54,059 bases of DNA, from contig JAEZTA010000025.1 of assembly GCA_023443765.1 (NCBI GenBank), positions 1 through 54,059 on the forward strand, written 5' to 3'. The notes below the pieces were generated by a model, which was given only the letters and a program-made list of their open reading frames with translations, ran no database searches and was not told where the DNA came from. The translations under genes were made by a program, and so were the position numbers. Each line of letters begins with the position of its first letter. Position 1 is the stretch's first letter. Below, one piece after another: positions 25,880 to 34,773 of the stretch. The DNA is from Bacteroidota bacterium (GTDB lineage: Bacteria > Bacteroidota > Bacteroidia > Bacteroidales > Rikenellaceae).

Positions 25880-27931
25880 ATGAAAACAATCCTCTTGTCG
25901 ATCCTTCTGTCGTGCACAGCCCTGATTCCGGTTTCCGCAGCCACCGGCAACGACGACCTGAATATCCTGCAGACCGAATATTCGAAACCGGGAGTTGCGG
26001 AATCCTTCGCGGCGGGAAAAGCATGGTTTCCGTTCCCGGTCTATGAAGACCGGACGGGCTGGGCCGCACTTTTCGGTCCGGATGCCGAAAAGGTCATAAA
26101 ACGGGGCGAACAACTGCTCGACTACCAATGGCAGTACATCCCCGCAAGCGCCTACCTCGCTTTCGAGCGGACGGGTGACCGGCAGGCCATGGAGAAGCCC
26201 GAGGGCGCAAACCGGGGTGCGATGATCGCGCTGATCCTCGCCGAACTCGCCGAAGGCAAGGGACGGTTCGTCGACCAGCTTGCCAATGGCGTCTGGCTGG
26301 CAGCCCAACAGCCGTCGTGGGTCCTCTCGGCCCACCAACCCCGGCAGCGGACCAAACGGTCGCTGCCGGACGCCCGCGAGCAGCTCATCGACCTGGCGTC
26401 GGGCCGTTACGGTTCGATCGTATCCATCGCTTACTATTTCTTTCACCGGGAATTCGACAAACTGGACCCTTCCATCTCGGTTGCAACGGAAAACGCCGTC
26501 CGGCGGAACATCCTCGACCCATACCTCGACCCGAATCAGTATTCCACCAACTGGTGGCTGGGATTCGCCTCCAAAGGGGCGATGCTCAACAACTGGACCC
26601 CGTGGTGCAACTCGGATGTGATCCTGAGTTTCCTGCTGATGGAGAAGGACCAGGAACGGCTCAACCGGGCCGTGGCCCAATCGGTTAAGTCGATGGACCT
26701 GTTTCTCAACTATATCCAGAAAGACGGAGCCTGCGAAGAGGGTCCCGCCTACTGGGGCGCGGCGGCCGGGAAGGTTTACGACTACCTCCAGATCCTATAC
26801 GACGCTTCGGGCGGAGCGTTCTCGCTGTTCGGCAACGAGCGCATCCGGAAAATGGGTGAATTCGTCTCCCGCTCCTATATCGGAAACGGCTACGTCGTCA
26901 ATTTTGCCGACGCAGGGGCCAGGCTCAACAACCCGAACGAGCTGATCTGGAACTATGGCAACGCAGTAGGCAGCAAGGAGATGACCGATTTCGCGCTCTG
27001 CTGTCTGGCCGACCCCAAAAACGGCAAATTCAGAAACCCCGCCATCACGGGCAACGACGCCTACCGGGCGCTCGAAACCGTGCGGTTCAACCCGCTGATC
27101 CGCACCGCCGTCGATTCGCTGAACCGGCTCGCGGCGGAGAGTTCGCCGGAACTGGTGCTTCGGAACCTGCGCCGGGACGTACCTCCGGCCACGTGGTATC
27201 CCGAAACCGAGATGTGTTTCATGCGCAACGCCGCCGGCTGGTTCCTCGGGACGAAAGGCGGTTACAATGACGAGAGCCATAACCACAACGACATAGGGAC
27301 CTGCGTGCTCTACATCCGCGACATCCCGGTGCTCGTGGACGCCGGAGTGGGCACGTACACCAAACAGACCTTCAACAAGGACCGCTACACGATCTGGTCG
27401 ATGCAGTGCAACTGGCACAGCCTGCCGATGATCAACGGAACCGCACAGCCCGCCGGCAGACAATACCGGTCGAAAAACACCTCGTGCAACCTCTCCAAAG
27501 GATTGTTCTCGCTCGACCTTGCCGACGCCTATCCGCAGGAGTCCGGATGCCGGAAATGGGTGCGGAGCTATCGCCTCACTCCGAAGGGCCAACCCTCGGT
27601 GACGATCACCGATTCGTTCGAACTCGACGCGAGACGGCAACCGGACGTGGAACATTTCCTGGTCAAAGGTTCGGTCGTCCTGCCGGGCGAGACGCACGGT
27701 GGGCGGACGCTTCCCGACGGAGAACTGCTGATCGTCTGCGACGAAGGGCCGGTCGTGAAGATGACCTTCCCGACATCGCTGAAAGCCTCGGTCGACGTGA
27801 TGGAACTTACCGACCGGAAATTCTCCGGCGTATGGGGTCCGAGCCTGCGCCGGATCAACCTGACATCGAAGCCCGACGCTCCGGCGAAAGGCAGTTACGA
27901 ATTCCGGATCACTGAAACGGGCGAAAAGTGA
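25880..27931 (+). CDS. Second heparinase II/III-fold polysaccharide lyase, secreted
   Basis: A 683-residue protein with a cleavable signal (1-20, PVSAA) and no lipobox, so probably periplasmic. The helical domain spans about 70-400 (TNWWLGFASKGAMLNNWTPW, EEGPAYWGAAAGKVYDYL). The C-terminal sandwich has ESHNHNDIGTCVLYIRD with His 467, His 469 and Asp 471, and WHSLPMINGTAQPAGRQYR. It resembles the heparinase-like proteins placed in PL33 and related families, but that assignment needs a profile search. It lies 13 bases after the first lyase and its stop overlaps the start region of the next gene. One lyase may work outside and the other on imported oligomers. Confidence 0.85.
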   Translation: MKTILLSILLSCTALIPVSAATGNDDLNILQTEYSKPGVAESFAAGKAWFPFPVYEDRTGWAALFGPDAEKVIKRGEQLLDYQWQYIPASAYLAFERTGDRQAMEKPEGANRGAMIALILAELAEGKGRFVDQLANGVWLAAQQPSWVLSAHQPRQRTKRSLPDAREQLIDLASGRYGSIVSIAYYFFHREFDKLDPSISVATENAVRRNILDPYLDPNQYSTNWWLGFASKGAMLNNWTPWCNSDVILSFLLMEKDQERLNRAVAQSVKSMDLFLNYIQKDGACEEGPAYWGAAAGKVYDYLQILYDASGGAFSLFGNERIRKMGEFVSRSYIGNGYVVNFADAGARLNNPNELIWNYGNAVGSKEMTDFALCCLADPKNGKFRNPAITGNDAYRALETVRFNPLIRTAVDSLNRLAAESSPELVLRNLRRDVPPATWYPETEMCFMRNAAGWFLGTKGGYNDESHNHNDIGTCVLYIRDIPVLVDAGVGTYTKQTFNKDRYTIWSMQCNWHSLPMINGTAQPAGRQYRSKNTSCNLSKGLFSLDLADAYPQESGCRKWVRSYRLTPKGQPSVTITDSFELDARRQPDVEHFLVKGSVVLPGETHGGRTLPDGELLIVCDEGPVVKMTFPTSLKASVDVMELTDRKFSGVWGPSLRRINLTSKPDAPAKGSYEFRITETGEK

Positions 27932-27936
27932 CGACG

Positions 27937-29646
27937 ATGCGACACCGAATCCTCCTCCTGATCGCCGCCGCGACGGGGCTGCTGGCCTGCGCCTGCGGCG
28001 GAACCGAAGCCGAACGGCTGCACCGGACCGCCATGCGGGAATACCTCGGCCCGATCCGTCCCGGATACGAAGGCCGCAACCCCTTCTGGAACGCCTTTGC
28101 AACGAAATTCATCTACGCCCCGGCCTTCGGGTTCGAACCGGTGGAGAATGCCGTAAAATACCGTTTCACCGTCACGCACCTCGGAACCTCGATGATCGAA
28201 TCGCCCCGTTACCGCAAGGACGCCCTGACCGAAGACCCCGAACCCCGGCGGGTCCTCGGACCGGGCGTCCCGACGGGACGGTCGTGGAGTTTCGAAGCGA
28301 ACTCCCCGCAGCGGAGCCTCGCCCCGGTGTGGAACGACATCCCGGCAGGCCGGGTGCGGGTCACGGCGGAGGGACTGGACGCCGCGGGCCGGGTCCTGGG
28401 AAAGGCCGGGGAGCGGGAATTTCTGCGCGACTTTCCGTTCCGGCCACCCTATAACGGCAACGTCCGCCCCTACGGCGAAGCGGCGCGAATGGCCGCCCTC
28501 CACATCCACGACCTCCCGGCGATCCGTCACTGGCGCACAGCCGCGGAGCCGGACATGACCTACCGCCACAACACCTACGCCTGCAAGATCGTAGGAGCCA
28601 CGATCCAGATGGAAACGCTGGTGGCGAAACTACTGCCCGCCCGCCGGGAGGAGGCACTCGCCGCCGCCCGGAATGCGGCCCGCTTCCTGATGGAGCAGAG
28701 CCGCCCCGAAGGCGCTCCACTGGCCTTCTTCCCGCCGACCTACCACGCCGACCTGATCTCCTCATCACGGCCCGAGAACCGGGGCAAGACCATGACGATG
28801 GAGGCCTGCGCCGCCGGAAACGCCTTTCTCGACCTCTACGACGCCACCGGCGAGCGGGTCTACTACGACCGGGCGCTGGCCATCGCGGAGACCTACGCCC
28901 GGCTGCAAAACGCCGACGGTTCGTACCCGATCAAGGTCGATTTCGTCACCGGGGTGCCGGTCAATGCCTGCAAGGCGATGCTCACGCCGGTCATGGAGTA
29001 TTTCGGGCGGCTGGAAAACCGGTACGGCGTCACCCGCTACCGCGACTGCCTCGCCCGGGCCGCGGAGTGGATGCGCAGCAACGCGCTCGAAAATTTCGAC
29101 ATGACCGGGCAGTTCGAGGACATGACCGTTCTCGGGCAGCAACCCTACCAGAACCTCACCAACTGCGCTTCGGCGCCCTACGCCTCGTGGCTGCTCAAAA
29201 AGCCCGACCGCACGGCTGCGGAACTGGCCGACGCCGTCGACCTGATCCGTTTCAGCGAAGACCAGTTCGTATGCTGGGATGTACTGCCCGACGACGACGG
29301 CATCCGGTCTCTCTGCACGCCCTGCGTCTACGAGCAATACGGCTACCGGGTTCCGGTAGACAACAGTTCGTGCGTGGTGGCGAACGCCCTGCTGGACCTC
29401 TACGAAGCCACCGGCGACCGGCTGGCTTTCGCCAAGGCCAAGGCGCTGGCGGACAACCTCACCGTGGTTCAGAATGCGCTGGACGGGCTGATTCCCACGT
29501 CGCTTGACGTGCGCGAAGGACCCAAGAACCGGATACGGGGCTTCTGGGTCAACTGCACCTACGCCTCCGTAATCACGCTGCTCCGGATGGCCGAACTCAC
29601 CGGGGAGACCGCCGGTCCGCCCACGGAAACCACCCCCGTTCGCTGA
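27937..29646 (+). CDS. Unassigned lipoprotein with a probable (alpha/alpha) barrel
   Basis: A 569-residue lipoprotein. The ATG at 27937 gives a signal peptide (MRHRILLLIAAATGLLACACGG); a GTG at 27928 overlapping the preceding stop is the alternative. Residues about 35-160 look like a beta-sandwich with PAFGFEPVENAVKYRFTVTH. Residues about 165-560 are a series of helical hairpins like those of six-hairpin glycosidases and lyases, with ACAAGNAFLDLYDATGERVYYDRAL, NADGSYPIKVDFVTG and a later repeat-like VANALLDLYEATGDRLAFAKA. I recognise no named family. Position after two lyases suggests an enzyme acting on unsaturated or saturated uronic-acid oligomers. Catalytic residues cannot be named with confidence. 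Confidence 0.75.
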   Translation: MRHRILLLIAAATGLLACACGGTEAERLHRTAMREYLGPIRPGYEGRNPFWNAFATKFIYAPAFGFEPVENAVKYRFTVTHLGTSMIESPRYRKDALTEDPEPRRVLGPGVPTGRSWSFEANSPQRSLAPVWNDIPAGRVRVTAEGLDAAGRVLGKAGEREFLRDFPFRPPYNGNVRPYGEAARMAALHIHDLPAIRHWRTAAEPDMTYRHNTYACKIVGATIQMETLVAKLLPARREEALAAARNAARFLMEQSRPEGAPLAFFPPTYHADLISSSRPENRGKTMTMEACAAGNAFLDLYDATGERVYYDRALAIAETYARLQNADGSYPIKVDFVTGVPVNACKAMLTPVMEYFGRLENRYGVTRYRDCLARAAEWMRSNALENFDMTGQFEDMTVLGQQPYQNLTNCASAPYASWLLKKPDRTAAELADAVDLIRFSEDQFVCWDVLPDDDGIRSLCTPCVYEQYGYRVPVDNSSCVVANALLDLYEATGDRLAFAKAKALADNLTVVQNALDGLIPTSLDVREGPKNRIRGFWVNCTYASVITLLRMAELTGETAGPPTETTPVR

Positions 29647-29658
29647 CGCGGCGAACGG
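29636..29658. repeat. Perfect 8-base inverted repeat spanning a stop codon
   Basis: CCGTTCGC (29636-29643) pairs with GCGAACGG (29651-29658) with the TGA stop of the preceding gene in the 7-base loop. There is no T-run, so it is a weak terminator at best. It might protect the 3' end of the PUL 2 message or attenuate read-through into the HTCS gene. Confidence 0.5.
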
Positions 29659-29720
29659 CCCGACGAATTTCCGCAAAACGGATATTTTCGGTATCTTGTC
29701 CCGTAAACCCGACCTATTCG

Positions 29721-32700
29721 ATGATAAAAACCTGTACAGCCATTCTGTTCCTGTTGCTGACAACCGCCCTTTCGGGATCGGCGATCAACCCATACAGACG
29801 CTACGACGCCCGAAACGGGCTGTCCGACAACAGCGTAAAGGACATCTGCCAGGACAGCAAGGGATACATGTGGTTTGCCACGAAAGACGGCTTCAACCGG
29901 TTCAACGGCTACCGGTTCGACGTATTCGGATCGTCCCTCTCGGGGGAGCACCTCAACATCGACGTCATACGCCCCCATTCGGACGGAATCCGCATCTGGC
30001 TGGGGTGCACCGAGGCCCTCATGCTGTTCGATCCGCGGGATGAAAGCCTCACGAAATTCAGCGCCCGGAGCAGCGAGAACCAGGCGATACAGAATTGCAA
30101 CAGCCTGCTATACGACCCGCAGGGCGACCTGTGGATCGGGACCGACGACGGGCTGTTCCGGTGGGACGAACGTATCGGCCGCCTCTTCCGCTACGAACTG
30201 GAGGAGCGCGACGGCGGCGCGTGCCGATACGTCAGGACCATCTTCGAGGACAACGACGGCAACATCTGGGTCGGGACGACCGCCGGGCTCTACCGCTACC
30301 ACCGCAGAACCGACCACTTCGGTCCGAACATGAAGCCCAAGCCGGAAAGTTCGCTGCTGGGCGACAACGAGATCACGGCCGTCGTACAGGCAGAGGACGG
30401 CAAACTGCTGATCGGCATGCAGAACGGTTACCTCGGCGAATTCGACACCCTCACGGGCCGGTTCACCGAGTTTCCGACCGTCGACGCCGACGGGAAAAAG
30501 CTGTCGGTGACGCGTATCCATACGATCTTCCGGCGGTTCATGAACCTCTATCTGGTCGGATCGGACAGCGGTTTTTTCCTCTTCAACCACAAGGAGGGCA
30601 CCTGGTCTGTTTCGGGGGACGACCTCGCCGACGAAAGCGTATACCGCTGCTTCAAAGACCGCGAAGGCGGGATCTGGATCGGCACCTATTTCTGCGGCGT
30701 GAACTACCTTTCGCCCCGGCAGGACGAGATCCGGTGGTACTACGACGACGGCCACCCGGAATCACTCCACGGCAACGCCGTGAGCCAGTTCTGCGACGAC
30801 GGCAGGGGAAACCTGTGGATCGCAACCGAAAACGGAGGCCTGAACCACTTCGATGTCAGAAACCGGAAATTCACCGACTATACGGCCAAAAGCCACAACA
30901 ACCTGCATGCCCTCTGTATCGACGGGGACGACCTGTTGATCGGGACCTTTTCGCAGGGGCTGGACCGGATGGACCTCCGGACCGGGAAGGTCGTCAACTA
31001 CCGGAACATTCCCGGAGACTCGACTTCACTGTGCAACGACTATGTATATGCCATTTTCAAGGCCGGCGACGGAACCCTTTATGTCGGGACAATGTCCGGC
31101 ATGTGCACCTTCGACAAGCGCCGGGGACGGTTTTCCCGGGTAGGGATTACGGAAGGCAGTTTCATTTACGACATCACCGAGGACGCCGAAGGAAACATCT
31201 GGGTAGCAAGCAAAGTGAGCGGCATCTACCGCTATTCGCCCGCAGACGCCTCGTGGAAAAACTACCGGCACAGTGAACTCGACCCGCATTCACCGGCCGA
31301 CGACAAATACATCCGGGTGTATGTGGATAGCCGGAAACAGGTCTGGTTTTGCGGTGAAAGCGCTGGAATATGCAGGTACGATACCCAGACCGGGGGATTC
31401 GAAAATTTCGGTCCCGGGGACAATCTCCCGAACGGCATCTATTACAGCGTTCTGGACGACAATGCCGGTAACCTGTGGCTCTCCTCCAACCAGGGCATCA
31501 TCAAATACAACCCGCAGCTCCGCACCTGCATACGATACACGACCGAAGACGGTCTGCAAAGCAATCAGTTCAATTTCAGGTCCTCGCACAAGACCGCGAA
31601 CGGAATCTTCTTCTTCGGAGGCATAAACGGGTTCAACTATTTTTCGCCGTTCAACATTTCGGTCAACAAGGTCAAACCCGAGATCGTAATCTCGTCCGTC
31701 TGCATGCACCGGGCCGACCGGTTCTCGGTAGGTTGCGAACACCAGGTGATTCCGGACGAAAACCTGCGGATTTCCAGCAAAACAATCTCGTTCGACATCA
31801 ACTTTGAATGCCTGAGTTACGTGGCCCCGGGACAAAACCGTTACGCCTGGAAGCTGGAAGGATTTAACAACGACTGGGTATATACCGACCAGCATTCCGT
31901 GTCGTTCATGAAACTACCGGCCGGACGCTATGTTTTCCAGGTAAAAGGCTGCAACAACGACGGGTACTGGAGCGAAACGACCCGTAATCTCGCCATCAGC
32001 GTCCAGCCCCACCCCTTCCTGAGCCCCATGGCGAAAGGTATCTATTTCATCCTGATCGTGCTGATGATCGTCGCCGTGGTCCGGGTCATTCTCCGGCGGC
32101 AGGACGAAAAGAAGGAGAAGGACCTCATACAGGCCAAAATGGCATTTTTCACACAGGTGGCACACGAAGTGAAAACACCCGTCACGCTGATCAAATCCCC
32201 GCTCGAACGAATCATCGAAACCGGGAAATGGAACAGCGATGTAGCTGCCAATCTCGACATCATGAAACGAAACGTCGACCGGCTACTCGAACTCATCCGG
32301 CAGTTGCTCGATTTCCGCAAGGTAGACAACGAAGGGTTCCGGCTGAACCGTCGCGAAACCGATGTCAGTCTGCTGATCGAAGAGACCGTCACACGATTCC
32401 GCAACACGACCGGGGAGATCACGATCCGGACCGACTGCCCCGACACCCATGTCCTGTTCTATGCCGACAACGAAGCCCTCACCAAAATCTTGAGCAACCT
32501 GCTCACCAACGCCCTGAAATATGCCCGTTCGTCGGTCGAAGTCTCCTTACGCGTACTTGCCGACGACCGGAGACGAACGCTCTGTATTTCGGTCCGGGAC
32601 GATGGATCCGGCATCCCGCCCCGGGTTCGGGAAAAGGTGTTCGACCTGTTTTACCAGAAAAATCCCGATTCGGGCAAAGGCTTCGGAATCGGGCTCAGTC

Positions 32701-33659
32701 TGGTGAAACTACTCGTTGAAAAGCACAACGGACGGGTATTCGTCAACCGGCATACGGTCGAAGGCTGTGAACTCACGGTAGAGATTCCGGACTCCGGCTC
32801 CCGGGAATCCGAAAGGCAGAAGAGCGATTTCCGGGATGCTGAACCGGCCGAAGAAGCGCTGGAGAACCCGGAAGACAAACAGCAGGACGCAAAGCCTTTC
32901 CGGATCATGATCGTCGAGGACACCCCCGACCTGAGGGAGTTTCTGGTCAAGAATTTCGAAGACTCTTACGCCGTTCTTTCGGCGAAGAACGGCGCCGAAG
33001 CCCTCGCAATCCTCGAAAAGCGATCGTGCGACCTGATCATCAGCGACGCCCTGATGCCCGAAATGGACGGATTCGACCTGCTGATGAAAGTCCGCAACGA
33101 CGAAATGCTGTGCCATATCCCTTTCATCCTACTTTCGGTGATCGACTCGGTCGACTCGAAAATCAAGGGTCTGGAATACGGGGCTGACGTTTATATCGAA
33201 AAACCTTTCTCGCTGGGTTACGTCAAGGCGACGGTGGAAAGCCTTCTCGAAAACCGGAAACGGGCTTTCCGGCACTTTGCGTCCCGGCCGAGTTTCCAGT
33301 ACGAAAAAGACGACATGGGACGCAACGACCGGGAGTGGCTGGACAAACTGACCGGCATTATCCGCGAAAACCTCACCTGCGAAACACTCTCGGTGGACCT
33401 GCTCGTCGAGAAGATGGCATTGAGCCGTTCCAGCCTGCAACGGAAGTTGAAGGGGCTGACGGGCGTCTCTCCCAACGAGTATATCCAACTGGTACGGTTG
33501 AAGACGGCTGCCCAGCTGCTTCGCACAGGCGAATACCGGATCAGCGAGGTTTGCTATCTGACAGGTTTCAGCAGCATGTCATGGTTTGCAAAATGCTTCA
33601 CGAAACAATTCGGCATGCGCCCGAAGGATTTCATCCGGCAGGACCCGGAGGAAAAATAA
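29721..33659 (+). CDS. Hybrid two-component system regulator (HTCS) of PUL 2
   Basis: A 1312-residue one-protein signalling system. A signal peptide leads to a periplasmic sensor made of two propellers of Reg_prop repeats (about 30-680; repeated units like GNLWIATENGGLNHFD), followed by a Y_Y_Y domain (about 690-765). One membrane segment lies at about 774-791. The cytoplasmic part has a His kinase with FFTQVAHEVKTPVTL (phospho-acceptor His 815), an ATPase domain with GFGIGLSLVK, a receiver domain with Asp 1109 (IISDALMPEMDG), and a C-terminal AraC-type DNA-binding domain (about 1205-1310). HTCS proteins bind an oligosaccharide product in the periplasm and switch on their PUL. It ends 2 bases from the convergent AraC gene. 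Confidence 0.97.
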   Translation: MIKTCTAILFLLLTTALSGSAINPYRRYDARNGLSDNSVKDICQDSKGYMWFATKDGFNRFNGYRFDVFGSSLSGEHLNIDVIRPHSDGIRIWLGCTEALMLFDPRDESLTKFSARSSENQAIQNCNSLLYDPQGDLWIGTDDGLFRWDERIGRLFRYELEERDGGACRYVRTIFEDNDGNIWVGTTAGLYRYHRRTDHFGPNMKPKPESSLLGDNEITAVVQAEDGKLLIGMQNGYLGEFDTLTGRFTEFPTVDADGKKLSVTRIHTIFRRFMNLYLVGSDSGFFLFNHKEGTWSVSGDDLADESVYRCFKDREGGIWIGTYFCGVNYLSPRQDEIRWYYDDGHPESLHGNAVSQFCDDGRGNLWIATENGGLNHFDVRNRKFTDYTAKSHNNLHALCIDGDDLLIGTFSQGLDRMDLRTGKVVNYRNIPGDSTSLCNDYVYAIFKAGDGTLYVGTMSGMCTFDKRRGRFSRVGITEGSFIYDITEDAEGNIWVASKVSGIYRYSPADASWKNYRHSELDPHSPADDKYIRVYVDSRKQVWFCGESAGICRYDTQTGGFENFGPGDNLPNGIYYSVLDDNAGNLWLSSNQGIIKYNPQLRTCIRYTTEDGLQSNQFNFRSSHKTANGIFFFGGINGFNYFSPFNISVNKVKPEIVISSVCMHRADRFSVGCEHQVIPDENLRISSKTISFDINFECLSYVAPGQNRYAWKLEGFNNDWVYTDQHSVSFMKLPAGRYVFQVKGCNNDGYWSETTRNLAISVQPHPFLSPMAKGIYFILIVLMIVAVVRVILRRQDEKKEKDLIQAKMAFFTQVAHEVKTPVTLIKSPLERIIETGKWNSDVAANLDIMKRNVDRLLELIRQLLDFRKVDNEGFRLNRRETDVSLLIEETVTRFRNTTGEITIRTDCPDTHVLFYADNEALTKILSNLLTNALKYARSSVEVSLRVLADDRRRTLCISVRDDGSGIPPRVREKVFDLFYQKNPDSGKGFGIGLSLVKLLVEKHNGRVFVNRHTVEGCELTVEIPDSGSRESERQKSDFRDAEPAEEALENPEDKQQDAKPFRIMIVEDTPDLREFLVKNFEDSYAVLSAKNGAEALAILEKRSCDLIISDALMPEMDGFDLLMKVRNDEMLCHIPFILLSVIDSVDSKIKGLEYGADVYIEKPFSLGYVKATVESLLENRKRAFRHFASRPSFQYEKDDMGRNDREWLDKLTGIIRENLTCETLSVDLLVEKMALSRSSLQRKLKGLTGVSPNEYIQLVRLKTAAQLLRTGEYRISEVCYLTGFSSMSWFAKCFTKQFGMRPKDFIRQDPEEK

Positions 33660-33661
33660 TT

Positions 33662-34570
33662 TCACTCCACGATCGGGAAATTCCCCTGCGCCAGCTGGCG
33701 AAAAGCCATCGGGGTCGTGCCGGTCTTCTTTTTGAAAGCCGTGAAAAAATATTCGTAATTCTCAAATCCCGTCATGCCGGCGATCTCCCGGATGGGAACC
33801 GACGTATTCGCAAGCAGTTCCTTCGATTTCGAGAGCCGGACCTCCAGGATATACTGCGCCGGGGCGAATCCGGTGTATTCCCGGAATATTTTGCGGAAAT
33901 TCGAATAGCTCATGCGCAATTCGGCGGCGATCTCCTCCGGGCTGATGTCCCTGAACCGTTCGGTGACCAGAGTTTTGGCCCGGCTGATCTGCATCAGGAT
34001 TTGCGAAGTGTCGAAAACAGAGTTCCTGTCGTAGGAATAGGCCAGCCCGAGCAGGTGGTTGACGATTCCGGCCAGAACCTGCTGGAAACCCGACTTCTGG
34101 TCGGCAGCAGCCTAGATAGCTTCGCGGTAAAGGTCCACGATGCGGCTATGGATACCCACGTTATAGACCGGTTTTTCGCAGAGGAAGAAGCTGTTGGCCA
34201 TCCAGTAGTCGATGTAGCTGCCCTGGAACCCGATCCAGTATTCGTCCCATCCCGTCTCACCGTCGGGCATGTAATTGTGCCATTCGTCGGGAAAAAGCAG
34301 GAACATATTGCCTTCGCAGACCGGAACGAAGCGGCCTGCGCCGAGGCTCCCGGAGGTAAACCTCCCCTTGCCGCGGGTGATGTAAAGTAACTGGTATTCA
34401 TTGAGTATGCGCCCCTGCTTCGTGAAAAAAAGATAGCGCGACGGATGTACGTCGGGCGGCTAGGCCATGCCGGGAGCAATGCTCTGGAAACCGACCGAAT
34501 TGGTAGTCATGCCCCAGTTCAGGTCGGTTCGGCTGATGGCCAGGTACTGGATATGGATCGGATTGTCCAT
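33662..34570 (-). pseudogene. AraC-family regulator interrupted by two in-frame amber codons
   Basis: From the ATG at 34570 the frame encodes a complete 302-codon AraC protein but for TAG codons at 34460-34462 and 34112-34114. The sensor half has the usual Bacteroidota pattern: NWGMTTNSVGFQSIAPGMA, stop, PPDVHPSRYLFFTKQGR, EYQLLYITRGKG and NMFLLFPDEWHNYMPDG. After the second stop (REAI, stop, AAADQKSGFQQ) comes the DNA-binding half with two helix-turn-helix units (EIAAELRMSYSNFRKIFREYTG and PIREIAGMTGFENYEYFFTAF). The first stop probably replaces Tyr and the second Gln or Glu. No frameshift is present, so the loss is recent, or the stops are read through. An internal start at 33994 could still yield the DNA-binding domain alone. 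Confidence 0.85.
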
Positions 34571-34746
34571 ACACAAAGATTTAGGTTGCGGTAGTGCAAG
34601 ATAGAAAAAATCGCCGGAAACCGAATCGTCCGCCGTGTTTTTTTCGTCCATCGCAGATTCTTTCCGGATTTTTGTATATTTAGCGAATAATAGGAGCGAT
34701 TCGGCAATTTTTGAGCATAAATACTCCCGATTGTCCCACCTTTCAC

Positions 34747-34754
34747 TATATTTG
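34747..34754 (+). promoter_or_regulatory. -7 promoter element of the DUF6377 regulator gene
   Basis: TATATTTG is a perfect TAnnTTTG element 20 bases before the start codon at 34774, giving a very short leader. An ATTG lies 13 bases upstream and a TTTTTG about 33 bases upstream, neither at the ideal spacing. Confidence 0.5.
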
Positions 34755-34773
34755 TCGCTCAACCAAGCTAAGG

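Noticed and set aside
29683..29690. TATTTTCG as -7 promoter of the HTCS gene
   Set aside because: One mismatch to TAnnTTTG and no -33 element at the right distance. It is possible but too weak to list.
12706..33659. Sulfatase or sulfatase-maturase genes expected for a chondroitin sulfate locus
   Set aside because: No C/S-x-P-x-R-type sulfatase motif or matching frame was found in any gene of the locus.
33662..34570. UAG reassigned as a sense codon in this organism
   Set aside because: TAG serves as the normal stop of other intact genes in the window (ending at 5384 and 41582), and none of the other large genes has internal TAG.
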